From the NCBI RefSeq assembly GCF_002091985.1, contig NZ_MKKX01000036.1, positions 1-64,000 on the forward strand: 64,000 nucleotides of DNA, in the 5' to 3' direction. The translations under genes and the position numbers were made by a program. The stretch comes from Rhodococcus sp. 1163 (GTDB lineage Bacteria; Actinomycetota; Actinomycetes; Mycobacteriales; Mycobacteriaceae). How positions within the stretch are numbered: position 1 is the stretch's first letter; each line of letters starts with the position of its first letter. Positions 48,264 through 57,248 of the stretch are shown here, one piece after another. Under the pieces are notes generated by a model, which saw nothing but the letters and a program-made list of their open reading frames with translations, searched no databases and was not told where the DNA came from.

Positions 48264-50444
48264 TCAGAGGTACCGCTCGGTGCGCGAGCGCAGTGAGGAC
48301 GGCACGATGAAGCGATCACCGTAGCGTGCCCGAAGTTCTTCGGCCCGGTCGACGAATCCGGACAGGCCGCCGTCGAACTGGTTGACGAACTGGAGCACAC
48401 CCCCGGTCCAAGCTGGGTAGCCGATTCCCATGATGGAGCCGATGTTGGCGTCCGCAACCGTACGCAGCACACCCTCGTCGAGGCACGCGATCGAGTCCAG
48501 CGATTGTGCGATCAGCATTCGATCCATCATGTCCTCGAACGGAATTCCATGATCGGCGCGGAGGTAGTGCTCGACGAGACCGGGCCACAACCCTGCCTTG
48601 GAACCGTCCTCTGCATAGTCGTAGAAACCGCGTCCCGACTTGCGTCCGGGGCGCTCGAACTCGTCGACCATACGGTCGACCAACGCATAGGACTTCGAGT
48701 CGATCCACTCACGGCCGTCGGCGCGGGCAGCCTCGGCCATCCCCTCGCGGATATGGCGTGAGAGCGTCAATGAGATCTCGTCCATCAGGGCCAGCGCTCC
48801 GGATGGGTAGCCGGCGTGGAGGGCGGCCTGCTCGACGGTCGACGGGTGCACGCCTTCGGCAACCATGGAGATCGCCTCGTCCATGAAGCGGCCGATCACC
48901 CGCGTCGTGAAGAACCCGTGACTGTCTCCGACGACTATGGGGGTTTTACCGATCAATCGGACGAAGTCGAATGCACGCGCCAACGCCGAGTCGCTGGTGT
49001 GCTCTCCCACCACGATCTCCACCAGTGGCATCTTGTCCACCGGTGAGAAGAAGTGCGTCCCGACGAAGTCACTTCGACGGGAGACTCCCTGGGCCAGTGC
49101 AGTAATGGGAAGCGTCGAAGTATTCGAGCACAGAAGGGCGTCGGCGGTGAGGTACTTGTCCACTGCTTCGAACGCACTTTGCTTGACGGCTGGATCCTCG
49201 AACACCGCTTCCACGACCAGGTCGCAGCCCTCGGTGTCTGCTGCGTCGGCACTCGCCGTGATGAGCGAGAGGACAGCGTCTGCGGCCTCCTGCGTAGTTC
49301 GGCCTTTGGCAACAGACTTACCGAGAATCGAACGGGCGTAATCTTTTCCGCGTTCTGCTGATTCGATCGACACATCGCGCAGCACGACGGGCACCTTGGC
49401 CGAGGCGACGACGTAGGCGATGGCGGCACCCATCATGCCGGCGCCGATCACCAGGACTTTCTCCGGAACCCGTTGTGGCTCGGCAGGGGGACGCGAGACA
49501 CCCTTGTTGATCGAACCGAGATCGAAGAACATCGACTGGATCAAATTCCCTGACACCGGTCCGCATGCGAGGGACGTGCAGTGCCCGGTCTCGACGAGTG
49601 AGGCAGAGTCGAAGTCCAGGACCGATCCCTCTACCGCGGCGGCGATTACCGCAAGGGGCGCAGGCATCGGTGCGCCTTTGACCGGCGTGCGAACGCTGGC
49701 GGCTGCGGTGAGAGCGGGCAATCGATCCGCCAAACCGGGCGACGCAGCGGTACCGCCTGGGATCTCGAACCCATCCCTGTCCCAGGGCTGCGCAGCATCG
49801 GGATGAGCGGCGATCCAGGCACGGGCCGCTGCCATCATCGCCTCCTCGGTGTCGACTACCTCGTCGACCAGTCCGAACTCGAGGGCCTGCGCCGGCCGAT
49901 ACCGCTGGCCTTGCCCGACCACCCGGGTCAAAGCTTCGACGACGCCGAACATTCGGACTGTCCTGGTGACTCCACCGGCGCCGGGCAGGAGCCCGAGGGT
50001 TACTTCGGGAAGTCCGAAGCGAGAGCTCTTCTTGTCCAGAGCGATTCGATAATGGCATGCCAGCGCGATTTCGTAGCCGCCACCGAGCGCAGTGCCGCCG
50101 AGTGCAGCCACAACCGGCTTGCCGAGCCGCTCGAGACGCCGGAACTTGTCCTTGGTGAAATCGAGAGCGCCCGAGATCGTTGCATGATCATTCGGGCCGG
50201 CGTCGCGCAGCAACTCGAGATCGCCACCGGAGAAGAACGAGTCCTTTCCCGAGGTCACGATGACGCCGTCGAAATCGTCGCGGTGTGCTTCGAGCCAGTC
50301 GATCGTCGACGCGAGCGACTGACCGAATGCGTCGTTCATGGTGTTGGTGGCCTGCGTCGGATCGTCGATCGTCAGTACGAGCACTCGGTCGTCACCGACC
50401 TCGCCGGTGATCGTGGATGTTTGCACAGCAGTCGATGTGCTCAT
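48264..50444 (-). CDS. fadB: FadB-type multifunctional beta-oxidation enzyme
   Basis: 726 residues. N-terminal enoyl-CoA hydratase domain (GKPVVAALGGTALGGGYEIA, FGLPEVTLGLLPGAGGVTRT) and C-terminal 3-hydroxyacyl-CoA dehydrogenase (VLVIGAGMMGAAIAYVVASA, FVGTHFFSPVDKMPLVEIVV, DSHGFFTTRVIGRFMDEAIS). Converts enoyl-CoA to 3-ketoacyl-CoA. No thiolase gene is in the window. ATG 50444 is preferred over an in-frame GTG further upstream. It lies 66 bp after the acyl-CoA dehydrogenase gene. Confidence 0.94.
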   Translation of the reverse strand: MSTSTAVQTSTITGEVGDDRVLVLTIDDPTQATNTMNDAFGQSLASTIDWLEAHRDDFDGVIVTSGKDSFFSGGDLELLRDAGPNDHATISGALDFTKDKFRRLERLGKPVVAALGGTALGGGYEIALACHYRIALDKKSSRFGLPEVTLGLLPGAGGVTRTVRMFGVVEALTRVVGQGQRYRPAQALEFGLVDEVVDTEEAMMAAARAWIAAHPDAAQPWDRDGFEIPGGTAASPGLADRLPALTAAASVRTPVKGAPMPAPLAVIAAAVEGSVLDFDSASLVETGHCTSLACGPVSGNLIQSMFFDLGSINKGVSRPPAEPQRVPEKVLVIGAGMMGAAIAYVVASAKVPVVLRDVSIESAERGKDYARSILGKSVAKGRTTQEAADAVLSLITASADAADTEGCDLVVEAVFEDPAVKQSAFEAVDKYLTADALLCSNTSTLPITALAQGVSRRSDFVGTHFFSPVDKMPLVEIVVGEHTSDSALARAFDFVRLIGKTPIVVGDSHGFFTTRVIGRFMDEAISMVAEGVHPSTVEQAALHAGYPSGALALMDEISLTLSRHIREGMAEAARADGREWIDSKSYALVDRMVDEFERPGRKSGRGFYDYAEDGSKAGLWPGLVEHYLRADHGIPFEDMMDRMLIAQSLDSIACLDEGVLRTVADANIGSIMGIGYPAWTGGVLQFVNQFDGGLSGFVDRAEELRARYGDRFIVPSSLRSRTERYL

Positions 50445-50510
50445 GGGCGTCCTTCGGGCATCGTGATGGTGGTTGTAGGCGACCAAGGGGACTCCGTCGC
50501 ACAGGTCGAA

Positions 50511-51659
50511 CTAGAGCGAACGGGAAATGAGGTCTTTCATAACTTCGTTGGCACCGGCGTAGATGCGGGCTATGCGGCCGTCGACGAACATTCGGGCGAT
50601 GGGGTATTCCTCCATGTAGCCGTATCCTCCGAAGAGCTGCAGGCACCTGTCGACCACCTCGAACTGCCGGTCCGTGGTCCAGTACTTGACCATCGCGGCA
50701 GTGGTGACGTCGAGCTCGGAGACGAGGTGCTTGGCGACGGCGTCGTCGACGAACGTACGCACCACTCGTCCGATAGTGGCGCATTCCGCGAGTTCGAACT
50801 TCGTGTTCTGCAGATCGAACAAAGTTTTGCCGAAAGCGTTGCGAGACTTGGTATATTCGACCGTCTGCTGCACGGCGGTCTCGATCATCGCGGCTGCAGC
50901 TATCCCACAGATCAGACGCTCCTGGGGGAGCTGCTGCATCAACTGAGCGAAGCCGCGGCCCTCCGATTCACCCAGTATGTTCGCGGCCGGAACGCGCATG
51001 CCGTCGAACGACAGCTCGGCGGTATCCTGCCCCTTCTGGCCGATCTTGTGCAGTACTCGTCCACGAAAGAATCCCGGGGTGGCATCGGATACTTCGGCGA
51101 CGAGCAGTGACAATCCGCGCGCGCCGGCGGACGGATCGGTCTTCACCGCCAAGATGAGCAGATCGCAGTGGGCTCCGTTGGAAATGAAGGTCTTTGCACC
51201 GGTCACCACGTAGTCGTCGCCGTCGCGAACTGCTCGGGTGGCGATTCCTTGGAGATCGGAGCCGGTTCCAGGTTCGGTCATCGCGATCGCGCCGATCCAG
51301 TCACCGGAGCACAGCTTCGGCAACCACCGTTGTCGGTTCTCCTCGGATGCGTACGCAAGGATGTAGTGCGGGACGATGCCGCTGTGCACGCCCAACTGCA
51401 TGGCCGAGTCGCCGGCGCGAACCTGTTCCTCGAACAGCACCGCCTCGTGACGGAAATCGCCACCGCCACCGCCGTATATCTCCGGGATCGACATGCCGAG
51501 CAAGCCGAGTTGTCCGGCAGCGCTGTATACCTCGCGGCTAGGGCGGCCTGCGGCCGCAAATTCTTCTCGGCGCGGTACGACCTCTTTCTCGAAGAATCCT
51601 CGAGCAAGCTGTCGCACGTCAGCGAGTTCGCTGCTGGTGCGGTCGGCGAGTGCAGTCAT
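50511..51659 (-). CDS. Acyl-CoA dehydrogenase
   Basis: 382 residues, FAD-dependent. Signatures WIGAIAMTEPGTGSDLQGIA and TKTFISNG-type segment (VTGAKTFISNGAHCDL), DGMRVPAANILGESEGRGFA, RNAFGKTLFDLQNTKFELAE, and QLFGGYGYMEEYPIARMFVD with the catalytic Glu region at the C-terminus (YAGANEVMKDLI). First step of beta-oxidation. AAGGA upstream favours ATG 51659 over ATG 51665. First gene of the operon with fadB and a TetR. Confidence 0.93.
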   Translation of the reverse strand: MTALADRTSSELADVRQLARGFFEKEVVPRREEFAAAGRPSREVYSAAGQLGLLGMSIPEIYGGGGGDFRHEAVLFEEQVRAGDSAMQLGVHSGIVPHYILAYASEENRQRWLPKLCSGDWIGAIAMTEPGTGSDLQGIATRAVRDGDDYVVTGAKTFISNGAHCDLLILAVKTDPSAGARGLSLLVAEVSDATPGFFRGRVLHKIGQKGQDTAELSFDGMRVPAANILGESEGRGFAQLMQQLPQERLICGIAAAAMIETAVQQTVEYTKSRNAFGKTLFDLQNTKFELAECATIGRVVRTFVDDAVAKHLVSELDVTTAAMVKYWTTDRQFEVVDRCLQLFGGYGYMEEYPIARMFVDGRIARIYAGANEVMKDLISRSL

Positions 51660-51784
51660 GGGCATTCCTTGGTCGGCAAACAAGCTTGTTGGCACTACGC
51701 CAATTACATTGCTCGTGTTGCCGAGTGATGTCAAGGTGGTGCAGTCGCCGACCGATGCGTTCCTTCTGTGGGGACCCGCTCGAG

Positions 51785-52540
51785 CTAGCGGTTTGCGCGG
51801 CCGAACAGGCTGTCGTCCATTCGAGCGTCGACGGCGATGATCTTCAGATCGAGATCGCACTCGTATGTAGGGGTTTCCGGCACCGGGCCGACGTAGACGC
51901 AGATGCCGGTTTGGGCGTCGAGGCGCACGGTCACCGGAGGCCCAGGAATCCAACGATCGGTCTCGTAGTCGAAGTGCCCGTTCAGTAGGGGGCAGCATTC
52001 GCATCGGGCGTCGTACTCGTCCGTGGTGCGGGCGATCACCTGCCAAGCCGGTCGGCCGTGGTGGTCCACGATCTGCGCGTCGGACAGTTCCGTGACCGTC
52101 GTCGTGGACTCATGGTCGTGGGCCGATCGGGTGAGCTCGATCGGGTTGAGCATCGCGATCCACCGATAGTTCTGGTAGAACGGGTCATCCCAGTCCACCA
52201 GCCACGAATCTGTCACGGATGGCAGCGCCGATACCAGTCCGTCGACGTCGAACACCGGAGTCACGTCCGAGGCCCACTTCGTCTCGGTCTGCCGCGATAT
52301 TCCGTCCGAGTACACTGTCGTCGTTCCCGTGAAAGGATCTGCTGCACAGTAGAGTTCGTCGATCGCGCCGTCGGCGGTCTCCACCCGCAGAGATCCGGGG
52401 CGTCGAATCCAGGCGTGCACGGCGGAAGTTTCACGGGGAGGGACGAACTCGAACTCGACTGTCGTCCAGCGCCACGGCGACGACTGAGCCAACCGGCGGA
52501 ATTGCTCGACGGACGGGGATTCGATCATGTAGCCGATCAT
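51785..52540 (-). CDS. Conserved hypothetical protein
   Basis: 251 residues, no signal peptide or membrane helix. Trp-rich N-terminal part (SSPWRWTTVEFEFVPPRETS), then repeated beta-strand segments and ending MDDSLFGRANR. A Cys cluster (DARCECCPLLNG) sits near residue 180. It has the look of an LolA/LppX-like or outer beta-sandwich protein without export signal. I do not recognise a named family. Start ATG 52540 or internal ATG 52528. It lies in the gap before the UvrA-like gene. Confidence 0.7.
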   Translation of the reverse strand: MIGYMIESPSVEQFRRLAQSSPWRWTTVEFEFVPPRETSAVHAWIRRPGSLRVETADGAIDELYCAADPFTGTTTVYSDGISRQTETKWASDVTPVFDVDGLVSALPSVTDSWLVDWDDPFYQNYRWIAMLNPIELTRSAHDHESTTTVTELSDAQIVDHHGRPAWQVIARTTDEYDARCECCPLLNGHFDYETDRWIPGPPVTVRLDAQTGICVYVGPVPETPTYECDLDLKIIAVDARMDDSLFGRANR

Positions 52541-52561
52541 GTCAGGCCGCGTTTCTCCGGA

Positions 52562-55027
52562 TCAGGAGTGCAGTCGTCGAGCCAAGTAAGGGCCCGTGAT
52601 GCTGTCCGTAGACGCGGCCACCTCGGTCGGTGTCCCCGTTGCGACAACGGTGCCGCCCTTGTCCCCACCGCCGGGTCCGAGGTCGATGACCCAGTCGGCG
52701 GAGGCGATGGCGTCCAGGTCGTGTTCCACCATCACGACGGTATTGCCTGCGTCGACCAGGCGGTGGAGCTGGCGCATGAGTAGTGCGACGTCAGCTGGAT
52801 GCAGCCCGGCGGTGGGTTCGTCCAGTAGGTACAGGGCGTTGCCGCGTCGGGTGCGCTGCAGTTCGTTGGCGATCTTGATTCGTTGTGCTTCGCCGCCGCT
52901 GAGCTCGGTGGCAGGCTGGCCGAGCCGCAGGTAACCGAGCCCGATATCGAGCAGCGTCTCGAGGCTGCGGGATGCGCCGGTGATGTCGGCGAAGAACCCA
53001 GCGGCTTCGTTCACCGACATTGCCAGCACGTCGGCGATGGTTTTCTCGCGCCAGGTGACTTCGAGAGTTTCGGGGGTGTAGCGGGCGCCGTGGCAGGTGG
53101 GGCAGGGGCCGTAGGTGCCGGGAAGGAAGAGGAGCTCCACTTCGACGAAACCGTCGCCCTGGCAGGTCGGGCAGCGTCCTTCGGGGACGTTGAAGGAGAA
53201 CCGGCCGGGCGCCCAGCCGCGGGCCTTTGCCTCGTCGGTGTCGGCGAACAGTTTGCGGACGATGTCGAACATTCCGACGTAGGTGGCCAGTGTCGAGCGG
53301 GGTGTGCGGCCGATGGGGCGCTGATCCACCCGGACCAGCCGGTTGAACTCCTCGAACCCGTCGACGTCGGCCACGTCGATCTCGATCTGCGCGTTGTCGT
53401 CCTCATCTGCAGCGGTGTCGAGTCGATGACGCGCCACCTCGAACAAGACCTGGGTGACGAGCGTCGACTTCCCTGAGCCCGACACACCGGTCACCGCGGT
53501 CAGCACCGCGAGCGGGAACGCCGCGGATAGCTGGCGCAGGTTGTGGCGGGTGACGCCGGTCAGCGTGAGCCAGCCGCGGGTCGGTCGCGCCACACGATGC
53601 AGGGACTCCGCGCGTCCGAACAGGTGGCGCCCGGTAACCGACTCCTCGATCTGCTCGAGCCCGGCCACCGGGCCGCTGTACAACACCCGGCCACCGCCTT
53701 CGCCTGCAGCGGGTCCGATATCGACCACCCAGTCGGCCCGTCGAACCACGTCCATATCGTGCTCGACGACGAACAGTGAGTTTCCGGATTCCTTCAGCTG
53801 GTCCAAGACGTCGAGCAGCGGTTCGGCATCGGCCGGATGCAGGCCGGCGGACGGTTCGTCCAGGACGTACACCACACCGAAGAGGCCGGAGCGAAGCTGT
53901 GTGGCGATCCGCAGACGCTGTGCCTCACCGGGCGACAGCGTCGTCGAGCTACGTCCCAGCGACAGATATCCCAAACCCAATCCGAGCAGCACCTCGATCC
54001 TGGCGAGCAGGTCGGCGGTGATGCGTACCGCCACCTCGGTTGTTTCCCCGGACGATGCCGACGGCGTCGCCGCGACCATCTCGGACTGTTCGGCGATGGG
54101 CCGCAACACTGCGGCGACCTCGGTCAACGAGAGAGTGTTGAGCTCGGCAATGGAGTATCCGGCGACGGTCACAGCCAGCGCGTCGACGCGGAGTCCGCTG
54201 CCGTCGCATAGTGGGCATCGGACACTCTCGGTGAATTGCAGGGCACGGTCGCGCATCCGCTGGCTGGTGGAGTCCGACAGGACATGCATGACGTGACGTC
54301 GAGCGCTCCAGAACTTGCCTTCGTAACTGTGGTCGACGCGGTCGGCCTGAGGTTCGATGAACACTTTCGGCTGCTCGTCGGTGTAGAGGAGCCACTTGCG
54401 GTCCTTCGCGCGGAGCGTTCGCCACGGCGCATCGATGTCGATCCCCAGGCCGCTGACGATGCTTCGTAAGTTCGCACCCTGCCAGGCACCGGGCCAGGCC
54501 GCGATCGCTCCCTCACGGATGCTCAGCGACGGGTCGGGAACCAGTAACTCCGTTGTCACGTCGTGGAATACGCCGAGCCCGCCGCAACGAGGGCATGCTC
54601 CGGCGACGGTGTTGGGGGAGAACGATTCCGCCTCGAGGCGTAACGCCCCATCCGGGTAGGTACCGGCGCGGGAGTAGAGCATCCGCAGGAGGTTCGACAA
54701 GGTGGTGATGGTGCCGACACTGGAGCGTGAGCTGGGCGCTCCTCGGCGTTGCTGCAATGCCACGGCCGGGGGCAGTCCGGTGATGGAGGCGACATGCGGT
54801 GCGCCGACCTGCTGGAGGAGCCGACGAGCGTAGGGGGCCACCGACTCGAAGTAGCGTCGTTGAGCTTCGGCATACAAGGTGCTGAACGCCAACGAGGACT
54901 TGCCTGACCCCGACACGCCAGTGAACGCGACAAACGCGTTGCGGGGGATATCGACATCTACTGCTGCCAGGTTGTGCTCGGTGGCGCCGCGAACGCGCAC
55001 GTACCCGTCCCACGATGCGTCCGTCAT
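52562..55027 (-). CDS. UvrA-like excinuclease ATPase paralogue
   Basis: 821 residues, about 130 shorter than UvrA. Two ABC halves: first Walker A TGVSGSGKSSLAFSTLYAEA with signature TLSPGEAQRLRIATQL and Walker B VYVLDEPSAGLHP; second Walker A TGVSGSGKSTLVTQVLFEVA with ELSGGEAQRIKIANEL and LYLLDEPTAGLHP. Zinc modules CPRCGGLG, CPLCDGSG and CPTCQGDG...CPTCHGARY. Small UvrA-type proteins (UvrA2/DrrC group) serve damage tolerance or drug resistance. TAGTGT at 55035-55040 then 7 bases to ATG 55027 gives a leaderless start. Confidence 0.9.
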   Translation of the reverse strand: MTDASWDGYVRVRGATEHNLAAVDVDIPRNAFVAFTGVSGSGKSSLAFSTLYAEAQRRYFESVAPYARRLLQQVGAPHVASITGLPPAVALQQRRGAPSSRSSVGTITTLSNLLRMLYSRAGTYPDGALRLEAESFSPNTVAGACPRCGGLGVFHDVTTELLVPDPSLSIREGAIAAWPGAWQGANLRSIVSGLGIDIDAPWRTLRAKDRKWLLYTDEQPKVFIEPQADRVDHSYEGKFWSARRHVMHVLSDSTSQRMRDRALQFTESVRCPLCDGSGLRVDALAVTVAGYSIAELNTLSLTEVAAVLRPIAEQSEMVAATPSASSGETTEVAVRITADLLARIEVLLGLGLGYLSLGRSSTTLSPGEAQRLRIATQLRSGLFGVVYVLDEPSAGLHPADAEPLLDVLDQLKESGNSLFVVEHDMDVVRRADWVVDIGPAAGEGGGRVLYSGPVAGLEQIEESVTGRHLFGRAESLHRVARPTRGWLTLTGVTRHNLRQLSAAFPLAVLTAVTGVSGSGKSTLVTQVLFEVARHRLDTAADEDDNAQIEIDVADVDGFEEFNRLVRVDQRPIGRTPRSTLATYVGMFDIVRKLFADTDEAKARGWAPGRFSFNVPEGRCPTCQGDGFVEVELLFLPGTYGPCPTCHGARYTPETLEVTWREKTIADVLAMSVNEAAGFFADITGASRSLETLLDIGLGYLRLGQPATELSGGEAQRIKIANELQRTRRGNALYLLDEPTAGLHPADVALLMRQLHRLVDAGNTVVMVEHDLDAIASADWVIDLGPGGGDKGGTVVATGTPTEVAASTDSITGPYLARRLHS

Positions 55028-55034
55028 CGTCCCG

Positions 55035-55040
55035 ACACTA
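55035..55040 (-). promoter_or_regulatory. -10 box of leaderless uvrA-like transcript
   Basis: On the minus strand TAGTGT is followed by 7 bases and ATG 55027, with no Shine-Dalgarno sequence between. Confidence 0.45.
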
Positions 55041-55071
55041 GCGCGGGTGGCTGTATTCGTTCTTTATGCGG

Positions 55072-55260
55072 TCAACTTGCTCGACGAGGTTTCGCGTGGA
55101 CGCTGTCCATCGGGTGGTCCGGCGGAGGAGGGCGAGTGTCGTCGATGGTCGGGTCCGGCGGGTAGCTGCGGGTGGGGGCGTGCCCGACGCCTTCGTGGGC
55201 CATTACGCCCTTCCACCAGTTGTCCATCGAATCTGTTCTCGGCCACACGATCGGTTCCAT
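55072..55260 (-). CDS. Small protein with N-terminal WP...WW motif
   Basis: 62 residues beginning MEPIVWPRTDSMDNWWKGVM and ending in a Pro/Asp-rich, low-complexity tail (YPPDPTIDDTRPPPPDHP). A strong Shine-Dalgarno GGAGGG at 55267-55272 sits 6 bases before ATG 55260, good evidence that it is translated. No known domain. The first 20 residues align with those of the 58-residue protein at 57735-57911. Otherwise the 55.0-55.5 kb stretch holds nothing I can name. Confidence 0.5.
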   Translation of the reverse strand: MEPIVWPRTDSMDNWWKGVMAHEGVGHAPTRSYPPDPTIDDTRPPPPDHPMDSVHAKPRRAS

Positions 55261-55272
55261 CAACGACCCTCC

Positions 55273-55514
55273 GCTGCATCAGTTAATCGAGAAGTGCCGC
55301 AGCGAATTCGAGTTACTGATTGACTGCGGTATCTGCACGGTCAATACGCCTGACGGCTTAAGCGATCTGTATCCAACGTACGCCCTTGGCGCGTAGTACA
55401 CCACCGCATCAGGTCCTTCACGCTGCTACAGATTCGATCGCGCGGATTCGAGGAAGGCATTCGAGGTAAGCGACCCTCCTGCATTGTTTGCGCACGTCAT
55501 CGCATGGGTAGAGA
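55273..55514. other. Intergenic region before the MurE-like gene
   Basis: About 240 bp, somewhat less GC-rich than its surroundings. A short plus-strand open frame ends here at 55396 (ending SDLYPTYALGA) but has no convincing start signal or homology. Otherwise no feature seen apart from the probable promoter of the MurE-like gene. Confidence 0.4.
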
Positions 55515-57044
55515 GTGACGATGACGTGCAGTGGTACCCCACGGCCCCTGCCCGAGCAGAAGTCGGCCACGCAGGCCTTCGGCCTCGCGGAATTGGCCGA
55601 GTGGCTCGAAGCTCCGGTTCCCGCCGGTGCGGCTGTCACCGTTACCGGCGTCTGCGCCGATTCACGTGCCGTGGAACCGGGAGATCTGTACTTCGCGCTA
55701 CCGGGGGCCCGTGCGCACGGGCTCGATTTCGAAGCCCAAGCATGTGCCCGGGGTGCCGTAGCGGCGGTCTCCGATCGTGCCGGAGCGATCTTGCCTACGG
55801 TCGTCGTCGATGATCCTCGACGATGCGCCGGACCGGTCAGCTCACATATCCATTCGTATCCGTCGTGGGCAATGGACGTTTACGGAGTCACGGGCACCAA
55901 CGGCAAAACGAGCACGACCTACCTACTTGGTGCTGCCCTGACCGCTGCAGGCGAGAGGGTGGGGACTCTCACCGGTATCTCGATCTCCGGTCCCGGTGGC
56001 GTTTTCCCGGCGACCCGGACCACCCCGGAGGCCGCTCCTCTGCAGAAAGCGCTGGCACGTTTTCGTGACGAAGGCGCAACTACCGCAGTGATGGAAGTGT
56101 CCTCGCACGCTGTTGCGCATCGGCGGATCGACGGCACCCGATTCGCTGCTGTGGGCTTTACCAATCTGTCTTCCGACCACCTCGATTTCCACGGCTCCAT
56201 GGAGAAGTACTTTGCGGTGAAATCGGAACTGTTCACACCGCAGCGAGCGGCGGCGGCGGCGATCGGGATCGATGACGACTACGGCCGTCGACTCGCAGCC
56301 ACCATCGAAATACCCTGCTGGACTTGGTCCGCCACCGATGCTCGAGCCGAGATCTTCGGCGACGCCATCGAGTGCACGGTATCGGGGACTTCCTTCACCG
56401 CACGAACGCCTTACGGTAGCTTCGAGATTCGTCTTCCCCTGCTCGGTCCGCATCAGGTTCACAACGCGCTGGCAGCCATGTCGTTGCTCGCGGCGAACGG
56501 TAAAGATCTCGGGTCGGCAGTCCTCGGTTTCGAACGGGTGTCGTCGGTGCCGGGCCGGCTCGAACGCATCGATGCCGGGCAACCGTTCCTCGCTCTGGTC
56601 GACTACATGCACAACACAGCAGGTCAACGCCAGCTACTACCGTATTTGCGAACCCTGACCACCGGACGCGTGATCGTGGTCGTCGGCGCCACCGGTGACC
56701 GAGACCCAAGCAAACGGTTCCCACTCGGCGCAACTGCCGCTGAGCTGGCCGACCTGGTAATCGTCAGTGACGAAAGCCCCTACTCCGAAGACGCAGCAGG
56801 CATTCGTAACGAGGTCGCCGCCGGCGCCGTCGCAGCGCAGTCCGCCATGGTTGTCGTCGAACCCGACCGTCGACGCGCTTTCGATCTGGCCGTGGCCAAC
56901 GCGCAACCCGGTGACGTGATCGTCGTGGCCGGGCGCGGATGCGATACCGAACAAGTATTCGGCGACACTGTCCTGCCGTTCGACGACCGCGAAGAACTGC
57001 TGGCTGCACTGCAATCCTGCTCGACGGGACTCATGCCGTCGTAG
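55515..57044 (+). CDS. MurE-like Mur ligase with altered amino-acid-binding motif
   Basis: 509 residues, three Mur ligase domains. ATP loop GVTGTNGKTSTTYLLGAAL, AVMEVSSHAVAHRRIDGTRF, SDHLDFHGSMEKYFAVKSEL with the carbamoylatable Lys, ALVDYMHNTAGQRQLL, VVVGATGDRDPSKR. Where diaminopimelate-adding MurE has the DNPR motif, this protein reads DESPYSED (D419-D426), lacking the substrate-binding Arg. The essential murE of the division cluster should be elsewhere. It may add another amino acid or act on another nucleotide or polyglutamate-like substrate. Confidence 0.85.
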   Translation: MTMTCSGTPRPLPEQKSATQAFGLAELAEWLEAPVPAGAAVTVTGVCADSRAVEPGDLYFALPGARAHGLDFEAQACARGAVAAVSDRAGAILPTVVVDDPRRCAGPVSSHIHSYPSWAMDVYGVTGTNGKTSTTYLLGAALTAAGERVGTLTGISISGPGGVFPATRTTPEAAPLQKALARFRDEGATTAVMEVSSHAVAHRRIDGTRFAAVGFTNLSSDHLDFHGSMEKYFAVKSELFTPQRAAAAAIGIDDDYGRRLAATIEIPCWTWSATDARAEIFGDAIECTVSGTSFTARTPYGSFEIRLPLLGPHQVHNALAAMSLLAANGKDLGSAVLGFERVSSVPGRLERIDAGQPFLALVDYMHNTAGQRQLLPYLRTLTTGRVIVVVGATGDRDPSKRFPLGATAAELADLVIVSDESPYSEDAAGIRNEVAAGAVAAQSAMVVVEPDRRRAFDLAVANAQPGDVIVVAGRGCDTEQVFGDTVLPFDDREELLAALQSCSTGLMPS

Positions 57045-57152
57045 GCTCTCGGGGTTCGTTGCCTTCGATCGACTACTCGCGCCGAACTCTCGGCTGCGCT
57101 GTCGTACAGCACGTTTGAGTTGTCGGTGTTTCCAAAAAGTTATCGACACGGT

Positions 57153-57179
57153 CTGGCACTCGGCGGTCGAGAGTGCTAA
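57153..57179. promoter_or_regulatory. CIRCE-like HrcA operator upstream of hsp20
   Basis: CTGGCACTC (57153-57161), 9-base spacer, GAGTGCTAA (57171-57179). The right arm equals the CIRCE consensus and the left arm differs from TTAGCACTC at two positions. Arm length and 9-base spacer are exact. Located about 70 bp before the Hsp20 start. Confidence 0.8.
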
Positions 57180-57248
57180 ATTGTTCCGTGCACAGTGAGG
57201 AAGCGCCCGCTAGAGGGGCGGGCGAGATGAGTTCAGGAGGTGGTTGCT

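Noticed and set aside
49803..51110. 435-codon open frame opposite fadB and acyl-CoA dehydrogenase
   Set aside because: Spans two well-supported genes in antisense and has no domain.
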